Part shown: positions 17,375 to 27,075 of the stretch, piece after piece
Position numbering within the stretch: the first letter of the stretch is position 1
How the letters are laid out: every line of letters begins with the position of its first letter
From: Actinobacillus capsulatus DSM 19761
GTDB lineage: Bacteria > Pseudomonadota > Gammaproteobacteria > Enterobacterales > Pasteurellaceae
NCBI RefSeq assembly: GCF_000374285.1
Contig: NZ_KB893946.1
Coordinates: 1 to 64,000, forward strand
Reading direction: 5' to 3'
DNA: 64,000 bases
Program-made: the position numbers and the translations under genes
Notes under the pieces: model-generated
The model's database searches: none
Told to the model about the DNA's origin: nothing
The model's input: only the letters and a program-made list of their open reading frames with translations

Positions 17375-18496
17375 TTATTTACGGTTATCATTTGCTTGTT
17401 GCAGTAACATTCGGCTTTCTTTTAAGAATTGCTCCGAATAATCACCAAACCAATGATGAACCTCTTCAAACGCTTGAATAAAACCGGCTTTATCATTGTT
17501 TTTAAAGAACTCCAAGCTGGTTGCAAAAGTGTCTTTAAGTGATTCAATTACCGCCAGATTTTCCGGTTTATCCGAAATAATATCTGCATATAAGCCGCCA
17601 TCTTGAGCGAATAAGCGCCCGATCATCGCTAATTCCAAGCGGTAAATCGGTGAGGAAAGTACTAAAAGTTGCGATAATTTTACCGGCTGGCGAGATAGAT
17701 GCAGACCGAAAGTAAAAGTTGAAAAGTGACGCAAAGCTTGAATATAAGTCATTGCATGATCATGCTCATGCGCATCAATCACTTCAATTTTTGCTCCCCA
17801 GATTTTAATTTGCTCAATAAGCCATTCATATTTTTCAGAAAAGCGTCCATGGCAGCAAGCAACCAGTTGTTTTGCCATTGAGGCGATATCCGGTCCAAAC
17901 ATCGGATGTAAACCGACAATCGGGCCACTGTGGATTTCCAACATTTTTTCAAGCGGTTGGGCTTTAACCGAGGTCAAGTCCGCTAGAATCATATTTTCAG
18001 TCAAGAACGGTTGTAAGCGTTCAATCGTTTCTAAAGTTTTGTTAATTGGTACACATACAATCACTAAATCACTGCCGCTAAGGATTTGTTCTGCATTGTC
18101 CCAATCTTTGCTGCCCAATGTTTCGACTGGGTAACCGGAAAGTCCAAGAAAACGAGCAAATAATCCACCTAATTTACCTTTACCACCGACAATCACAATT
18201 TTATTGATATTCGGATTGGTCGTTTTAAAGCCGTGTTTGTTTTCATTCGCATAAGATTCACGCATGATACGTCTTAATACGTCTTCGATCAAATCAGCAG
18301 GTATGCCTTGCTTTTCCGCTTCCTGACGGCGAGCAGCAATCATCTCCGTTTCTCGTTCCGGTGCGTAAACCGGAATGCCATGTTCCGATTTTACTTTTCC
18401 AACTTCAGCGACTAACTTTAAGCGTTCGGCAAACAGCTGAATTAGCTGTTGGTCAACTTGATCGATTTTTTCTCGTAAAGGATTTAATGGACTCAT
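17375..18496 (-). CDS. tyrA: Bifunctional chorismate mutase / prephenate dehydrogenase
   Basis: TyrA makes prephenate from chorismate and oxidises it to 4-hydroxyphenylpyruvate for tyrosine. The 373-residue protein has an AroQ-type mutase domain (about 1-90, LREKIDQVDQQLIQLFAERLKLV, APERETEM) and a dehydrogenase domain with the NAD motif IVGGKGKLGGLFARFLGLSG (about 104-123), and HPMFGPD. Length equals E. coli TyrA (373). I choose ATG 18496, which has AAGGA at good spacing, over 18511. An inverted USS pair lies upstream, then the DAHP synthase gene; the two may be one unit. Confidence 0.96.
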   Translation of the reverse strand: MSPLNPLREKIDQVDQQLIQLFAERLKLVAEVGKVKSEHGIPVYAPERETEMIAARRQEAEKQGIPADLIEDVLRRIMRESYANENKHGFKTTNPNINKIVIVGGKGKLGGLFARFLGLSGYPVETLGSKDWDNAEQILSGSDLVIVCVPINKTLETIERLQPFLTENMILADLTSVKAQPLEKMLEIHSGPIVGLHPMFGPDIASMAKQLVACCHGRFSEKYEWLIEQIKIWGAKIEVIDAHEHDHAMTYIQALRHFSTFTFGLHLSRQPVKLSQLLVLSSPIYRLELAMIGRLFAQDGGLYADIISDKPENLAVIESLKDTFATSLEFFKNNDKAGFIQAFEEVHHWFGDYSEQFLKESRMLLQQANDNRK

Positions 18497-18530
18497 TGAT
18501 TGTTCCTTCATTTGTCGGAAGATTCATTAA

Positions 18531-18576
18531 ACAAGCGGTCAAATTTGCATAAAATTTTGCAAAATTTACCGCTTGC
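18531..18576. repeat. inverted pair of Apl-type USS between the DAHP synthase gene and tyrA
   Basis: ACAAGCGGTCAAATTTGC and its near reverse complement form a hairpin. It lies 37 nt past the DAHP synthase stop, on the tyrA side, and may act as an attenuating terminator. Confidence 0.75.
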
Positions 18577-18613
18577 CCAATGTATGAGAATCTTACCAAA
18601 TTATTTACGGTTG

Positions 18614-19678
18614 TTATTTCTGTCTTAATTTTTCAGCAAAATTTGTTAATACTTCTTCTGTGGTCTGCCAGTCGATACAAGCATCGGTAATAGATACGCC
18701 GTATTTCATTTCACTGAAGGGCTGTTCTGATGATTGATTACCGGCATTTAAATGGCTTTCGATCATTAAACCGATAATTGAATTGTTGCCGTTTAGTAAT
18801 TGCTCTAGGGCATTTTCCGCTATCAGTGGTTGACGGCGGTAATCTTTATTGGAGTTACCGTGGCTACAGTCAATCATAATCGCTTCCGGTAAGCCTGCTT
18901 TGCGTAGCGCTAATTCGCATTCTTCCACATATTGTTGTTCAAAGTTTGGTATTTTACCGCCGCGTAAAATCACATGGCCGTCTTGATTGCCTTTGGTGTG
19001 TAATAAGTTTACTTGACCTTTTTGGTTGATACCGATAAAACTGTGGCTTTGTGCAGCGGATTGCATTGCGTTGATTGCTACAGCTAAGCCACCGTCCGTA
19101 CCGTTTTTAAAGCCGACTGCCATAGATAAGCCGGAGGCTAATTCTCGGTGTGTTTGGGATTCGGTTGTACGTGCTCCGATCGCTGACCAACTAAAGAGAT
19201 CTGCTAAGTATTGTGGTGTCATTGGATCTAGCGCTTCAGTTGCAAGTGGTAAACCTAATTCAGCTAGTTCTAAGCAAAGTTTACGTCCGACACGTAAACC
19301 GGTTTCAACATCAAAAGTACCGTTAATTTTCGGATCGTTGATTAAACCTTTCCAACCCACAGTAGTACGTGGTTTTTCAAAATAAACGCGCATTACGATA
19401 TAAAGCTTATCTGAAACAGTGTCGGCTAATGTTTTTAATTTTTTTCCGTATTCGATAGCCGCAACCGGGTCGTGAATAGAGCAAGGGCCAATCACAATCA
19501 GTTTACGTGGATCACGTTTATGAATGATATCTGAGATCTCACGACGTGATGTTTCAATTTGTTTACGTAAATGTTCTGGCAGAGGAAATTCGGCTTTAAG
19601 TTCGGTCGGTGTGAGTAATACTTTTTCATCAGCAATATTTACATTATGTAAACTATCTTGGTTAACTACGGTGTTCAT
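18614..19678 (-). CDS. aroG: 3-deoxy-7-phosphoheptulonate (DAHP) synthase
   Basis: This type I DAHP synthase condenses phosphoenolpyruvate with erythrose-4-phosphate, the first shikimate step. The 354-residue protein has KLIVIGPCSIHD (metal-binding Cys), MRVYFEKPRTTVGWKGLINDP, SWSAIGARTTESQTHRELASGLSMAVGFKNGTDG, and MIDCSHGNSNKDYRRQ. The family contains phenylalanine-, tyrosine- and tryptophan-sensitive forms; similarity and length look closest to AroG, but the feedback type cannot be proved by eye. CAGGAAAT precedes the start. tyrA follows. Confidence 0.92.
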   Translation of the reverse strand: MNTVVNQDSLHNVNIADEKVLLTPTELKAEFPLPEHLRKQIETSRREISDIIHKRDPRKLIVIGPCSIHDPVAAIEYGKKLKTLADTVSDKLYIVMRVYFEKPRTTVGWKGLINDPKINGTFDVETGLRVGRKLCLELAELGLPLATEALDPMTPQYLADLFSWSAIGARTTESQTHRELASGLSMAVGFKNGTDGGLAVAINAMQSAAQSHSFIGINQKGQVNLLHTKGNQDGHVILRGGKIPNFEQQYVEECELALRKAGLPEAIMIDCSHGNSNKDYRRQPLIAENALEQLLNGNNSIIGLMIESHLNAGNQSSEQPFSEMKYGVSITDACIDWQTTEEVLTNFAEKLRQK

Positions 19679-19694
19679 TTTTATTTCCTGTATG

Positions 19695-19712
19695 TGTAAA
19701 AAAAATAATACA
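19695..19712 (-). promoter_or_regulatory. possible TyrR-like box upstream of the DAHP synthase gene
   Basis: TGTAAA-N6-AATACA resembles the TyrR box TGTAAA-N6-TTTACA, with one perfect half and one half at 4 of 6. It lies 17-34 nt before the start codon. This is a weak candidate. Confidence 0.25.
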
Positions 19713-19720
19713 TCTCTACT

Positions 19721-20767
19721 TTACAATTTTACAGCTAGAGTTTCAACTATTTTTTTCTTCACCTCATTCACACTGATTCGTTCCATTAATTTGTCGCCTG
19801 ATTTACTTCGAGCCTTAGTTGCCCAAGGTAACTTATTCCACGGTTTTCCATAATAATCTAGTACGGCTTGATCATAGGCAGAAACAACATTGTGTTGATC
19901 ATTATAGGGCGCTGTACGGCGAGGATTATGAATTGCATATAAGCCGATAACAGGTGTAGATTGTGTAGTTGCGATATGTGCTGCCCCCGTATCGGGAGAG
20001 ATAACCAAATCAACTTGTTTAATTAAGGCAGCAAGTTGTTTCAGGCTGGTTTTCCCTGTGATATTGATGCATTTAGGTGCAAGTTGTTGAATTTTATTTG
20101 CGGTTTCCATTTCATAAGCAGAAGGGGAGCCGGCAATAATCACATTGATATTCTGAGCGGTAAGCCATTTAGTGATTTCGGCATTAGGCTCTGCTCCCCA
20201 ATCTTTTTCTTTTTTACTGGAACAAGGCGAAATTAAAACATTCTTCTTGGTTTTATCGATAAAAGCAGCACTGTAATCCAGATCGGATTGGCTTAAAGGC
20301 AATGACCAACGAGGGGTTAAATCTGTTACACCAATTGCTTTAGCAAACATCATTTGTCCGTCTAATACGTGTGGAGAAGCGGTCATTTCCACTTTTTCAT
20401 TAGTAAAAAGCCACTGCATTTCACGTGCACGATCTTGATTAAAACCAATTTTTTTAGTCGCTTTAATGCCTAATGAAATCATTGAGGCTCGAAAAGCAGT
20501 TTGCATATTTAACAGGAAATCGAACTGCTTGTTAGCCAGTGTTTTCCAAAGTGTAAATATTCCTTTCCAGCCTGTTTTTTTATCATAGGGAATCAGTTCG
20601 ACATTTTCCAAGCCTTGCATCAGCATTGCTTCGGTTTTGCCGATAATCCAGCTGATTTTTGCATCGGGATATTGGCGTTGAATCGCTTGAACGACAGCAA
20701 GGGTATGACATACGTCCCCAATAGCGGAGAGGCGTAAAATACAGATATTAAGCGGTTGTTTTTTCAT
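19721..20767 (-). CDS. opsX: LPS heptosyltransferase family (GT9) protein, OpsX-like
   Basis: This 348-residue GT9 enzyme would transfer heptose from ADP-heptose to the lipopolysaccharide inner core at the cytoplasmic side of the inner membrane. It begins NICILRLSAIGDVCHTLAVVQAIQRQYP, the GT9 N-terminal motif with the catalytic Asp, and has VISPDTGAAHIAT (the nucleotide-sugar pocket) near residue 255. It resembles the Haemophilus OpsX type more than WaaF, hence the symbol, offered with caution. ATG 20767 gives the family start. No clear Shine-Dalgarno is seen. waaA and a ligase gene are 7 kb away. Confidence 0.8.
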   Translation of the reverse strand: MKKQPLNICILRLSAIGDVCHTLAVVQAIQRQYPDAKISWIIGKTEAMLMQGLENVELIPYDKKTGWKGIFTLWKTLANKQFDFLLNMQTAFRASMISLGIKATKKIGFNQDRAREMQWLFTNEKVEMTASPHVLDGQMMFAKAIGVTDLTPRWSLPLSQSDLDYSAAFIDKTKKNVLISPCSSKKEKDWGAEPNAEITKWLTAQNINVIIAGSPSAYEMETANKIQQLAPKCINITGKTSLKQLAALIKQVDLVISPDTGAAHIATTQSTPVIGLYAIHNPRRTAPYNDQHNVVSAYDQAVLDYYGKPWNKLPWATKARSKSGDKLMERISVNEVKKKIVETLAVKL

Positions 20768-20800
20768 TGGAATTTGCGTATTGAAATTGAGGTACATAAT

Positions 20801-20829
20801 AAAAACCCACGCATTAGCGTGGGCTTTTT
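20801..20829 (-). terminator. terminator after pyruvate kinase
   Basis: AAAAACCCACGC-ATTA-GCGTGGGCTTTTT forms a strong 8-bp GC-rich stem with A and T tracts on each side, between pyk and the heptosyltransferase gene. Confidence 0.85.
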
Positions 20830-20845
20830 AGATTGAATTTAGTGA

Positions 20846-22285
20846 TTATTCAACTTTTAAAATACGGCAAGTATTTGTACCGCCTTCTTTTAATTCGTCA
20901 CCGTGTGTTAATAACACTAAATCGCCAGACATTAAGTAACCTTTCTCTTTTAATAATGCGATTGCTTTTTTCGCTCCATCAATTGTACGGCTTTCTTCAT
21001 CATAGAATACCGGTGTAACACCGCGGTAAAGCGCAGAAAGATTTAATGCTTTTTGGTTACGAGATAATGCGTAAATCGGTAAACCTGAGCTGATACGGCT
21101 CATTAATTTAGCTGTTTCACCTGAGTGAGTTAATGCAATAATTGCAGAAACACCTTCTAAGTGGTTTGCTGTGTACATTGCTGACATTGCAACTGCTTCG
21201 TCTATAGTTGCAAATGTGCCTTCCATACGGTGGCGAGAAATATTGATGCTAGGCATTGTTTCAGCACCTAAACATACTTCAGCCATTGATTTAACGGTTT
21301 CTACCGGATAATCACCGTTTGCAGTTTCGCCAGAAAGCATTACCGCATCAGTACCGTCTAATACCGCATTTGCAACGTCCATAACCTCAGCACGTGTCGG
21401 CATTGGTTTTTTGATCATTGATTCCATCATTTGCGTTGCAGTAATTACTACGCGGTTTAATTTACGTGCACGACGAATTAAACGTTTTTGTACGCCAACT
21501 AATGCCGCATCACCGATTTCAACACCTAAGTCGCCACGCGCAACCATCACAACGTCTGAGCCTAAGATGATATCATCCATTGCTTCTTCGGTTGCTACGG
21601 TTTCAGCACGTTCCACTTTAGCAACGATTTTTGCATTTAAACCTGCTTCTTGTGCTAATTGACGAGCGTAGTGTAAGTCTGCGCTTGATTGTGGGAATGA
21701 TACTGCAAGATAGTCAACGCCGATTTTCGCTGCTAATTTGATGTCTTCTTTATCTTTGTCTGTTAGTGCAGGCGCGGATAAGCCACCGCCTAATTTATTG
21801 ATACCTTTATTATTTGATAAAGGACCGCCAACAGTTACTTCTGTATGAACTTTTACACCTTCAACAGAAAGTACTTTTAATTGAACGTTACCATCGTCTA
21901 ATAAAAGAATATCGCCCGGTACTACATCGTTTGGTAAGTTTTTGTAGTCTAAACCAACCGCATCTTGGTGACCTTCACCACGTGGTAAATCGGCGTCTAA
22001 TGTGAATTTATCACCGATGTTTAAGAAAATTTTACCGTCTTTAAAAGTTGATACACGTATTTTAGGGCCTTGTAAGTCGCCTAAGATTGCAACTGTTTTA
22101 CCTAATTTTGCTGCAATTTCACGTACTTTATTTGCACGCTCGATGTGATCTTCCGGTACACCGTGTGAGAAGTTCATACGAACCATATTTGCACCGGCAG
22201 CAATAATTTTTTCTAAGTTATTGCCACGGTCTGTAGCTGGACCCATTGTACAAACAATTTTGGTTCTTCTGAGTTTTCTAGACAT
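20846..22285 (-). CDS. pykA: Pyruvate kinase
   Basis: Pyruvate kinase makes pyruvate and ATP from phosphoenolpyruvate, the last glycolytic step. The 479-residue protein starts [19 protein letters not shown], has VRMNFSHG, the active-site [15 protein letters not shown]-type segment (here [21 protein letters not shown], with the catalytic Lys), [13 protein letters not shown], and [10 protein letters not shown] followed by [27 protein letters not shown]. The length and N-terminus fit PykA (the AMP-activated form) rather than PykF (470). Two more glycolytic genes, pfkA and eno, are in the window. The divergent promoter has a palindrome in its spacer (22376-22390). Confidence 0.95.
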   Translation of the reverse strand: MSRKLRRTKIVCTMGPATDRGNNLEKIIAAGANMVRMNFSHGVPEDHIERANKVREIAAKLGKTVAILGDLQGPKIRVSTFKDGKIFLNIGDKFTLDADLPRGEGHQDAVGLDYKNLPNDVVPGDILLLDDGNVQLKVLSVEGVKVHTEVTVGGPLSNNKGINKLGGGLSAPALTDKDKEDIKLAAKIGVDYLAVSFPQSSADLHYARQLAQEAGLNAKIVAKVERAETVATEEAMDDIILGSDVVMVARGDLGVEIGDAALVGVQKRLIRRARKLNRVVITATQMMESMIKKPMPTRAEVMDVANAVLDGTDAVMLSGETANGDYPVETVKSMAEVCLGAETMPSINISRHRMEGTFATIDEAVAMSAMYTANHLEGVSAIIALTHSGETAKLMSRISSGLPIYALSRNQKALNLSALYRGVTPVFYDEESRTIDGAKKAIALLKEKGYLMSGDLVLLTHGDELKEGGTNTCRILKVE

Positions 22286-22367
22286 TGATAGACTCCGTAA
22301 TGTATTGATTTGCCGATATTAAAAATTCTTTTTATGACAGGGCTTGATTCTGCCTTAAACGTGGCAC

Positions 22368-22396
22368 ATTATACGCCTAAATCTTTTAGGTTTAAA
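22368..22396 (-). promoter_or_regulatory. pyk promoter with a palindrome in the spacer
   Basis: On the minus strand a TATAAT -10 (22368-22373) is 17 nt from a weak TTTAAA -35 (22391-22396). The inverted repeat CCTAAA-TCT-TTTAGG (22376-22390) lies inside the spacer, where an operator would block or remodel polymerase. The regulator is unknown. Confidence 0.45.
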
Positions 22397-22416
22397 TACA
22401 GTAATGAGGTTTTCCG

Positions 22417-22911
22417 ATGAATATTTGGATTATGCGCCATGGTGAGGCCGGTTTTTATGCGAGCAGAGATAGCGAACGAACTCTCACTTCTCAAGGTGAA
22501 GCTACTGTTAAAAAACAAGGAGAGTGGCTAGCTAAGCGTTTGATTGAAAAGCAAATTAAGCTAGATAAAATTTTAGTCAGTCCTTATCGTCGTACACAAC
22601 AAACTCTTGAATGTTTATCTCAGGGGATGCAAGCGGTCGATTCTGGTAAAAATTTTACAAATGAAAGCTTGGTTGAAGTTTGGGAAGGGATTACCCCATC
22701 CGGTGATCTCGGTAATGTTTGCGGTTATTTAGCTTTTTTACGAGAAGAAGGGGCAAAGAACGTATTGATTATTTCCCATTTACCGCTTGTTTATGATTTG
22801 GTATTAGCTCTCACGGCAAATCAAGAAGCGGTGCATTTTTATCCGGCGGTAACGGCTGAGATTGATTGGAAGAGTGATTTTGGGAAAATAACAGCGGTTG
22901 AAAAGCCTTAA
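22417..22911 (+). CDS. sixA: Phosphohistidine phosphatase SixA
   Basis: SixA is a small phosphohistidine phosphatase of the histidine phosphatase (RHG) clan; in E. coli it acts on phosphotransfer proteins such as ArcB and PtsN-system NPr. The 164-residue protein begins MNIWIMRHGEAGFYA (catalytic RHG at 7-9), then SPYRRTQQT and, later, ISHLPLVYDL with the second histidine. Length matches E. coli SixA (161). GAGG precedes the ATG. It is divergent from pyk and contains a USS-like core near 22632. The physiological target here is not known. Confidence 0.9.
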   Translation: MNIWIMRHGEAGFYASRDSERTLTSQGEATVKKQGEWLAKRLIEKQIKLDKILVSPYRRTQQTLECLSQGMQAVDSGKNFTNESLVEVWEGITPSGDLGNVCGYLAFLREEGAKNVLIISHLPLVYDLVLALTANQEAVHFYPAVTAEIDWKSDFGKITAVEKP

Positions 22912-23021
22912 ATTAGTGCTATTTTTCGGGTTTATGCAAATTTTTTAAATATTTTTAAAAATTGTCGAAGAAATAGACTTCCAAAATAGGAAAAAAGTGC
23001 GTATCATACATGTCTTGAAAA

Positions 23022-23035
23022 TCAGGCTAGCCTGA
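23022..23035. promoter_or_regulatory. 14-bp perfect palindrome upstream of dusB-fis
   Basis: TCAGGCTAGCCTGA is a perfect palindrome without a loop, so it looks like a protein site rather than an RNA hairpin. It lies 15 nt before a terminator-like stem in the 224-bp sixA-dusB gap. No known factor is recognised. Confidence 0.3.
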
Positions 23036-23049
23036 AAGGTTTAAATAAG

Positions 23050-23080
23050 AAAGTACGGTTTTTTAGCCGTACTTTTTATT
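23050..23080 (+). terminator. terminator-like hairpin upstream of dusB
   Basis: AAAGTACGG-TTTTTTAG-CCGTACTTT followed by TTATTT. It may end sixA transcription or attenuate dusB-fis, which starts 56 nt later. Confidence 0.65.
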
Positions 23081-23135
23081 TGGATGTATCTCTCGTTAAA
23101 ATCGCTTTAATTTAATCACTTATGGTGAAGGTAAG

Positions 23136-24098
23136 ATGCAAATAGGACAGTATGAATTTAAAAGCCGTATTTTCCTTGCACCAATGGCAGGTATTACTGA
23201 TCAACCATTTCGCCGTTTGTGTAGTCAACTTGGAGCGGGTTTAACATTTTCGGAGATGATGTCCACCAACCCTGATGTATGGCATACCGAAAAATCTCGC
23301 CTGAGGCTTGCGCATCATGAAGAGATTGGTGTGAATGCCGTACAAATTGCCGGGGCTGATCCACGAGAGATGGCGGCGGCTGCAAAAGTAAATGTCGAGT
23401 ATGGGGCAGAGATTATTGATATCAATATGGGCTGTCCGGCGAAAAAGGTAAGCAAAAAGATGGCAGGCTCTGCACTTTTACGTGAACCGGAACTCGTTGC
23501 TCAAATTTTAGATGCAGTTGTAAATGCTGTTGATGTGCCTGTAACATTAAAAATTAGAACAGGTTGGGATCAAGAAAATAGAAATTGTTTGGAGATTGCG
23601 AAAATTGCTGAGAAAGCAGGTATCTCCGCTTTAACGATTCATGGTCGTACTCGTGATTGTTTATTCAATGGTGAAGCTGAATATGAAAGCATTAAAGCAG
23701 TTAAACAAGCAGTTTCTATTCCGATTATTGCTAATGGTGATGTAACTTCCGCAGAGAAGGCAAAATATGTTCTAGATTACACCAAAGCAGATGCGGTTAT
23801 GATCGGTAGGGGCAGTTTTGGTCGCCCTTGGTTATTTAGTGAAGTTAAAGATTTTTTAGAGAATGGACGTTCTTCAAACTCATCACTTGATGAAAAATGC
23901 GAACTGATGTTGAAGCATATTGAAGACCTTCACCTGTTTTATGGTGAGGAGAAAGGTTATCGAATTGCACGTAAACATGTTGGTTGGTATGTAGAACAGT
24001 TTATGCCAAGCTCGAATTTTAAGCGTACTTTCAATGCATTGGAATCTACAAAAGAGCAACTCTTGGCATTGGAAGATTTTGTGAAATTGATTCGTTAG
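23136..24098 (+). CDS. dusB: tRNA-dihydrouridine synthase B
   Basis: DusB reduces uridine to dihydrouridine in the tRNA D-loop (U17 in E. coli) with FMN and NADPH. The 320-residue protein has the TIM-barrel Dus signature: [17 protein letters not shown] near the N-terminus, [20 protein letters not shown] (catalytic Cys in MGCP), [27 protein letters not shown], and [11 protein letters not shown]. Length matches E. coli DusB (321). GAAGG precedes the start. fis follows by 27 nt, the dusB-fis operon known in enteric bacteria, where its upstream promoter is growth-phase controlled. Confidence 0.96.
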   Translation: MQIGQYEFKSRIFLAPMAGITDQPFRRLCSQLGAGLTFSEMMSTNPDVWHTEKSRLRLAHHEEIGVNAVQIAGADPREMAAAAKVNVEYGAEIIDINMGCPAKKVSKKMAGSALLREPELVAQILDAVVNAVDVPVTLKIRTGWDQENRNCLEIAKIAEKAGISALTIHGRTRDCLFNGEAEYESIKAVKQAVSIPIIANGDVTSAEKAKYVLDYTKADAVMIGRGSFGRPWLFSEVKDFLENGRSSNSSLDEKCELMLKHIEDLHLFYGEEKGYRIARKHVGWYVEQFMPSSNFKRTFNALESTKEQLLALEDFVKLIR

Positions 24099-24125
24099 AA
24101 TCCTTATTTAGTTGGATAGAGGACA

Positions 24126-24422
24126 ATGTTAGAACAACAACCTACACAAAACCCATTAACTGTATCAATGTTAAATGCTCAAGCTCAACAAGTGAATAAA
24201 CCACTTCGCGACAATGTAAAAGCAGCATTAAAAAATTACTTATCTCAATTAAACGGTGAAGATCCAACAGAATTATACGAATTAGTATTATCTGAAATTG
24301 AACACCCAATGTTAGATATGGTAATGCAATATACACGTGGTAACCAAACTCGTGCGGCAACAATGTTAGGCATTAATCGTGGTACATTACGTAAAAAATT
24401 GAAAAAATACGGTATGGGCTAA
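24126..24422 (+). CDS. fis: Nucleoid-associated DNA-binding protein Fis
   Basis: Fis bends DNA, activates rRNA promoters and helps site-specific inversion and replication control. The 98-residue protein equals E. coli Fis in length. Its N-terminal beta-hairpin arms (about 10-30) are more divergent. The C-terminal helix-turn-helix (about 74-95, [23 protein letters not shown]) is almost identical. It is cotranscribed with dusB and followed by a strong terminator. Confidence 0.97.
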   Translation: MLEQQPTQNPLTVSMLNAQAQQVNKPLRDNVKAALKNYLSQLNGEDPTELYELVLSEIEHPMLDMVMQYTRGNQTRAATMLGINRGTLRKKLKKYGMG

Positions 24423-24448
24423 TTTTTACTGATATTCGAGTAATCTAG

Positions 24449-24486
24449 CAAAACCCTCACTGAAAATAGTGAGGGTTTTGTTTTTC
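24449..24486 (+). terminator. terminator after fis
   Basis: CAAAACCCTCACT pairs with AGTGAGGGTTTTG and is followed by TTTTTC. Confidence 0.88.
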
Positions 24487-24500
24487 TCAAAATAAAAAAT

Positions 24501-24541
24501 AAGCGGTTAAATTTGCAAATTTTTTTACAAATTTAACCGCT
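24501..24541 (-). terminator. inverted USS-like pair, terminator for amiB
   Basis: AAGCGGTTAAATTTG and CAAATTTAACCGCT form a 14-bp stem, 24 nt beyond the amiB stop. The fis terminator lies just on the other side, so the converging genes each have their own. Confidence 0.65.
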
Positions 24542-24564
24542 CGGTCTTGCTACTACGCTTTTGG

Positions 24565-25719
24565 CTATTGTACTTTGAGCTTTTTACCCACGGTAATCTT
24601 ATTATTTTTGATGTTATTCAGATTACTCAATTTTTCCGGTGTCGTATTATAAACACGGGCAATTGAGTAGAGCGTTTCATCTTGTTGCACGATATGATAA
24701 CCGTTACTAGATTTTTGTGGTTCTCGTTTTGTTAAATTTGACTCTTTATCTTTACTATTTTTCTTGTTGTCGTTAGTTAATTTTTCTTCCACTTTCGTTT
24801 TCGAGTTATCATTTTTGTTCGTTTTTAACACTTTGTCCGAATTCTCTTTTTTAGATGATTTCTCTGAAAGACGATCAGTTTTCTTTTCTTTAGCAGCGTT
24901 CTTATCAGTATCTGCCGGAGTCTCTTTTACCTCTTTGTATACCGCTTTCGTATTGCCGGAATGACGTGAAATGTAAGCGACTAAACCGTTGTAAATCGCT
25001 TGAGCAATTTTTCGGCAGTATGCTGGAGTGGCAAGTTTTTGCTCTTCCACCGGATTTGATAAAAAGCCGGTTTCCACCAAAATAGAGGTAATGTCAGGGG
25101 AACGTAAAACGCTTAAGCTTGCGTGTTGTGGTACAGGTTTGGCAAGAGAAGTGACATTGCCTAAATGTGATAATATTGTTTTGCCCAATTCATAGCCGGA
25201 ACGTTGTGAGTGCGAAAATTGCAGATCTAACACAGTTTGGTTTAAGTATTTTTCATTGGTATTCGAAAGAACAGAACCAGCACCACCGAGTAATTCCGAT
25301 TGCTTTTCATGATCTTCAAGCCATTTACCCATTTCGTCACTTGCACGGCGGTTTGAAAGCACCCAAACAGAAGCTCCCTTTAAACTATTCGATTTAGGCG
25401 ATGAGTCCGCGTGAATTGAGACGAGTAAGTTTGCTTTATTTTTACGCGCAATTTCAGTACGCTCCGGAAGCTGAATAAAATAGTCGCTTTTGCGAGTCAT
25501 TACCGCTTTAAATTTCGGATTTGAATCCAGTAACGCTTTTAATTCTTTTGAAATCGCTAAGGTAACGTTTTTTTCTTTTACACCGAGTGTGCCACCAATT
25601 GCACCAGGGTCTTTACCACCGTGGCCTGCATCAATCACAACAACGGTTTTAGCATAACTGCTAAGACTAAAAAATAAGCCAAATAAACTAACAGCAATAT
25701 AATTTACTAACTTGTTCAT
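24565..25719 (-). CDS. amiB: N-acetylmuramoyl-L-alanine amidase AmiB (with LysM)
   Basis: This periplasmic zinc amidase splits septal peptidoglycan during cell separation. The 384-residue precursor has a signal peptide (about 1-23), an Amidase_3 domain with [16 protein letters not shown] (zinc His), SIHADSS (second zinc His) and VETGFLSNP (catalytic Glu), a lysine-rich linker (about 258-330, many K/E/N/D), and one C-terminal LysM (about 340-384, [24 protein letters not shown]) that binds glycan. It starts 23 nt after tsaE, as in E. coli tsaE-amiB; mutL, next in E. coli, is absent here. Confidence 0.94.
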   Translation of the reverse strand: MNKLVNYIAVSLFGLFFSLSSYAKTVVVIDAGHGGKDPGAIGGTLGVKEKNVTLAISKELKALLDSNPKFKAVMTRKSDYFIQLPERTEIARKNKANLLVSIHADSSPKSNSLKGASVWVLSNRRASDEMGKWLEDHEKQSELLGGAGSVLSNTNEKYLNQTVLDLQFSHSQRSGYELGKTILSHLGNVTSLAKPVPQHASLSVLRSPDITSILVETGFLSNPVEEQKLATPAYCRKIAQAIYNGLVAYISRHSGNTKAVYKEVKETPADTDKNAAKEKKTDRLSEKSSKKENSDKVLKTNKNDNSKTKVEEKLTNDNKKNSKDKESNLTKREPQKSSNGYHIVQQDETLYSIARVYNTTPEKLSNLNNIKNNKITVGKKLKVQ

Positions 25720-25742
25720 CTTATTCCTTTCAATTAAGCGGT

Positions 25743-26234
25743 TTAATTTAGATTAAAATTTACTAAAAGTTGTGTACCCACTGAAGTTTGCGGCAGCAAT
25801 GTAATATTGCGTCCTTCTTCGGCATAATCAATTTGGATAATGATATCTGCTTCGGGAATCATTCCTTTACCACGGCTAGCCCATTCTAATAAACAAGCCG
25901 TTTGTGGACGGAAATAATCACGGATGCCCATAAATTCCAACTCTTCAGGATCACTTAAACGATAGAGATCAAAATGGTAAATGGCATAAGGCGGAAGTTG
26001 ATATTCTTCCACTAACGTGTAAGTTGGACTTTTGACATTTCCAATATGACCAAATTCACGCACAATACTGCGTGTTAATGCCGTTTTTCCTGCACCTAGT
26101 TCACCGTTTAAATAAATGACTAATGCATGCTGAGGAGATTTGCCTAAATAGGCTTGCATATGCTTTGCCAATACCTGGCCAAATTTCAACATTTGTTGCT
26201 CTGTTGGAAAGTGAAAAGTGATTGAATCTAACAT
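25743..26234 (-). CDS. tsaE: tRNA t6A biosynthesis ATPase TsaE
   Basis: TsaE is the small ATPase that drives the TsaBDE complex making N6-threonylcarbamoyladenosine at A37 of ANN-decoding tRNAs. The 163-residue protein has a Walker A loop GELGAGKT (residues 44-51), [13 protein letters not shown], and [22 protein letters not shown]. Length is close to E. coli (153). Its partner TsaD is at 41159-42190. amiB follows in the same direction. The 283-bp region upstream holds the tRNA-Gly gene. Confidence 0.95.
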   Translation of the reverse strand: MLDSITFHFPTEQQMLKFGQVLAKHMQAYLGKSPQHALVIYLNGELGAGKTALTRSIVREFGHIGNVKSPTYTLVEEYQLPPYAIYHFDLYRLSDPEELEFMGIRDYFRPQTACLLEWASRGKGMIPEADIIIQIDYAEEGRNITLLPQTSVGTQLLVNFNLN

Positions 26235-26317
26235 TTCCGTAATAAGTACTTACAAGGTTAATTATGTTAATTAAGAAATAAAAAATTAAAAATTTGGAAG
26301 AAAATTCGGAGAGAAAA

Positions 26318-26393
<76 letters not shown>

Positions 26394-26427
26394 ATGAGAC
26401 GTTTCATAGAAGTATGGAACGCTTGGA

Positions 26428-26455
26428 ATTATACGAATTTCTTTTTAGAATGCAA
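26428..26455 (-). promoter_or_regulatory. promoter of tRNA-Gly
   Basis: TTGCAT (26450-26455) and TATAAT (26428-26433), 16 nt apart on the minus strand, lie about 28 nt upstream of the predicted transcription start region that precedes the tRNA. Confidence 0.75.
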
Positions 26456-26521
26456 GTTCATATCGTTTAAAAATATGAATTTGCAAGCCAATTTTTCAAT
26501 TTTGCTGAAAAAGAGCGCATT

Positions 26522-27073
26522 TTAATCTAATTTGATGAAATGTGTACGATAAAATTTTAATTCTTCAATAGATTCTTGAATATCATCTAAAGCTAAATGC
26601 GTATTTTTCTTGGTAAATTGGTTAAGCATTTCCGGCTTCCAACGGCGAGCGAGTTCTTTGAGCGTACTAACGTCTAGATGGCGATAATGGAAATAGTCGG
26701 CAAGATCTGGCATATATTTGCATAAGAATCGCTTATCTTGCGGCACACTGTTACCACAAATCGGTGAAGCTCCTTTTGGCACCCATCGTTTGAGAAAATC
26801 GAGCGTTTGTAGTTCAGCCGCTCTTTCAGTCAGCTTACTTTGCTTAACACGTTCGATTAAACCGTTTTCCGTATGTGTTTTGATACACCAATCACTCATC
26901 TTATTCAGTAATTCATCCGATTGATGTACGGTTAAGACCGGGCCTTCGGCTAAAATGTTTAAATCTTTATCCGTTACAATAGTGGCAATTTCAATAATAC
27001 GTTCTTTTTCCGGATCTAAACCGGTCATTTCCAAGTCAATCCAAATCAAATTTTGACTGTCTAGTTTACTCAT
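26522..27073 (-). CDS. orn: Oligoribonuclease
   Basis: Orn degrades very short RNAs and pGpG to mononucleotides, finishing RNA decay. The 183-residue protein is a DEDDh exonuclease: [25 protein letters not shown] at the N-terminus (Asp and Glu ligands), [11 protein letters not shown] in the middle, [12 protein letters not shown] and [18 protein letters not shown] at the end with the catalytic His and Asp. Length matches E. coli (181). ATG 27073 has AAGGA upstream; the longer frame to 27184 runs into coaD. It is last in waaL-waaA-coaD-orn, 2 nt after coaD. Confidence 0.96.
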   Translation of the reverse strand: MSKLDSQNLIWIDLEMTGLDPEKERIIEIATIVTDKDLNILAEGPVLTVHQSDELLNKMSDWCIKTHTENGLIERVKQSKLTERAAELQTLDFLKRWVPKGASPICGNSVPQDKRFLCKYMPDLADYFHYRHLDVSTLKELARRWKPEMLNQFTKKNTHLALDDIQESIEELKFYRTHFIKLD

Positions 27074-27075
27074 AT

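Noticed and set aside
22996-23004. AAGTGCGTA upstream of dusB as a Hin-type uptake signal
   Set aside because: It differs from AAGTGCGGT at one core base and lacks the AT tail; not counted as a Hin-type USS.
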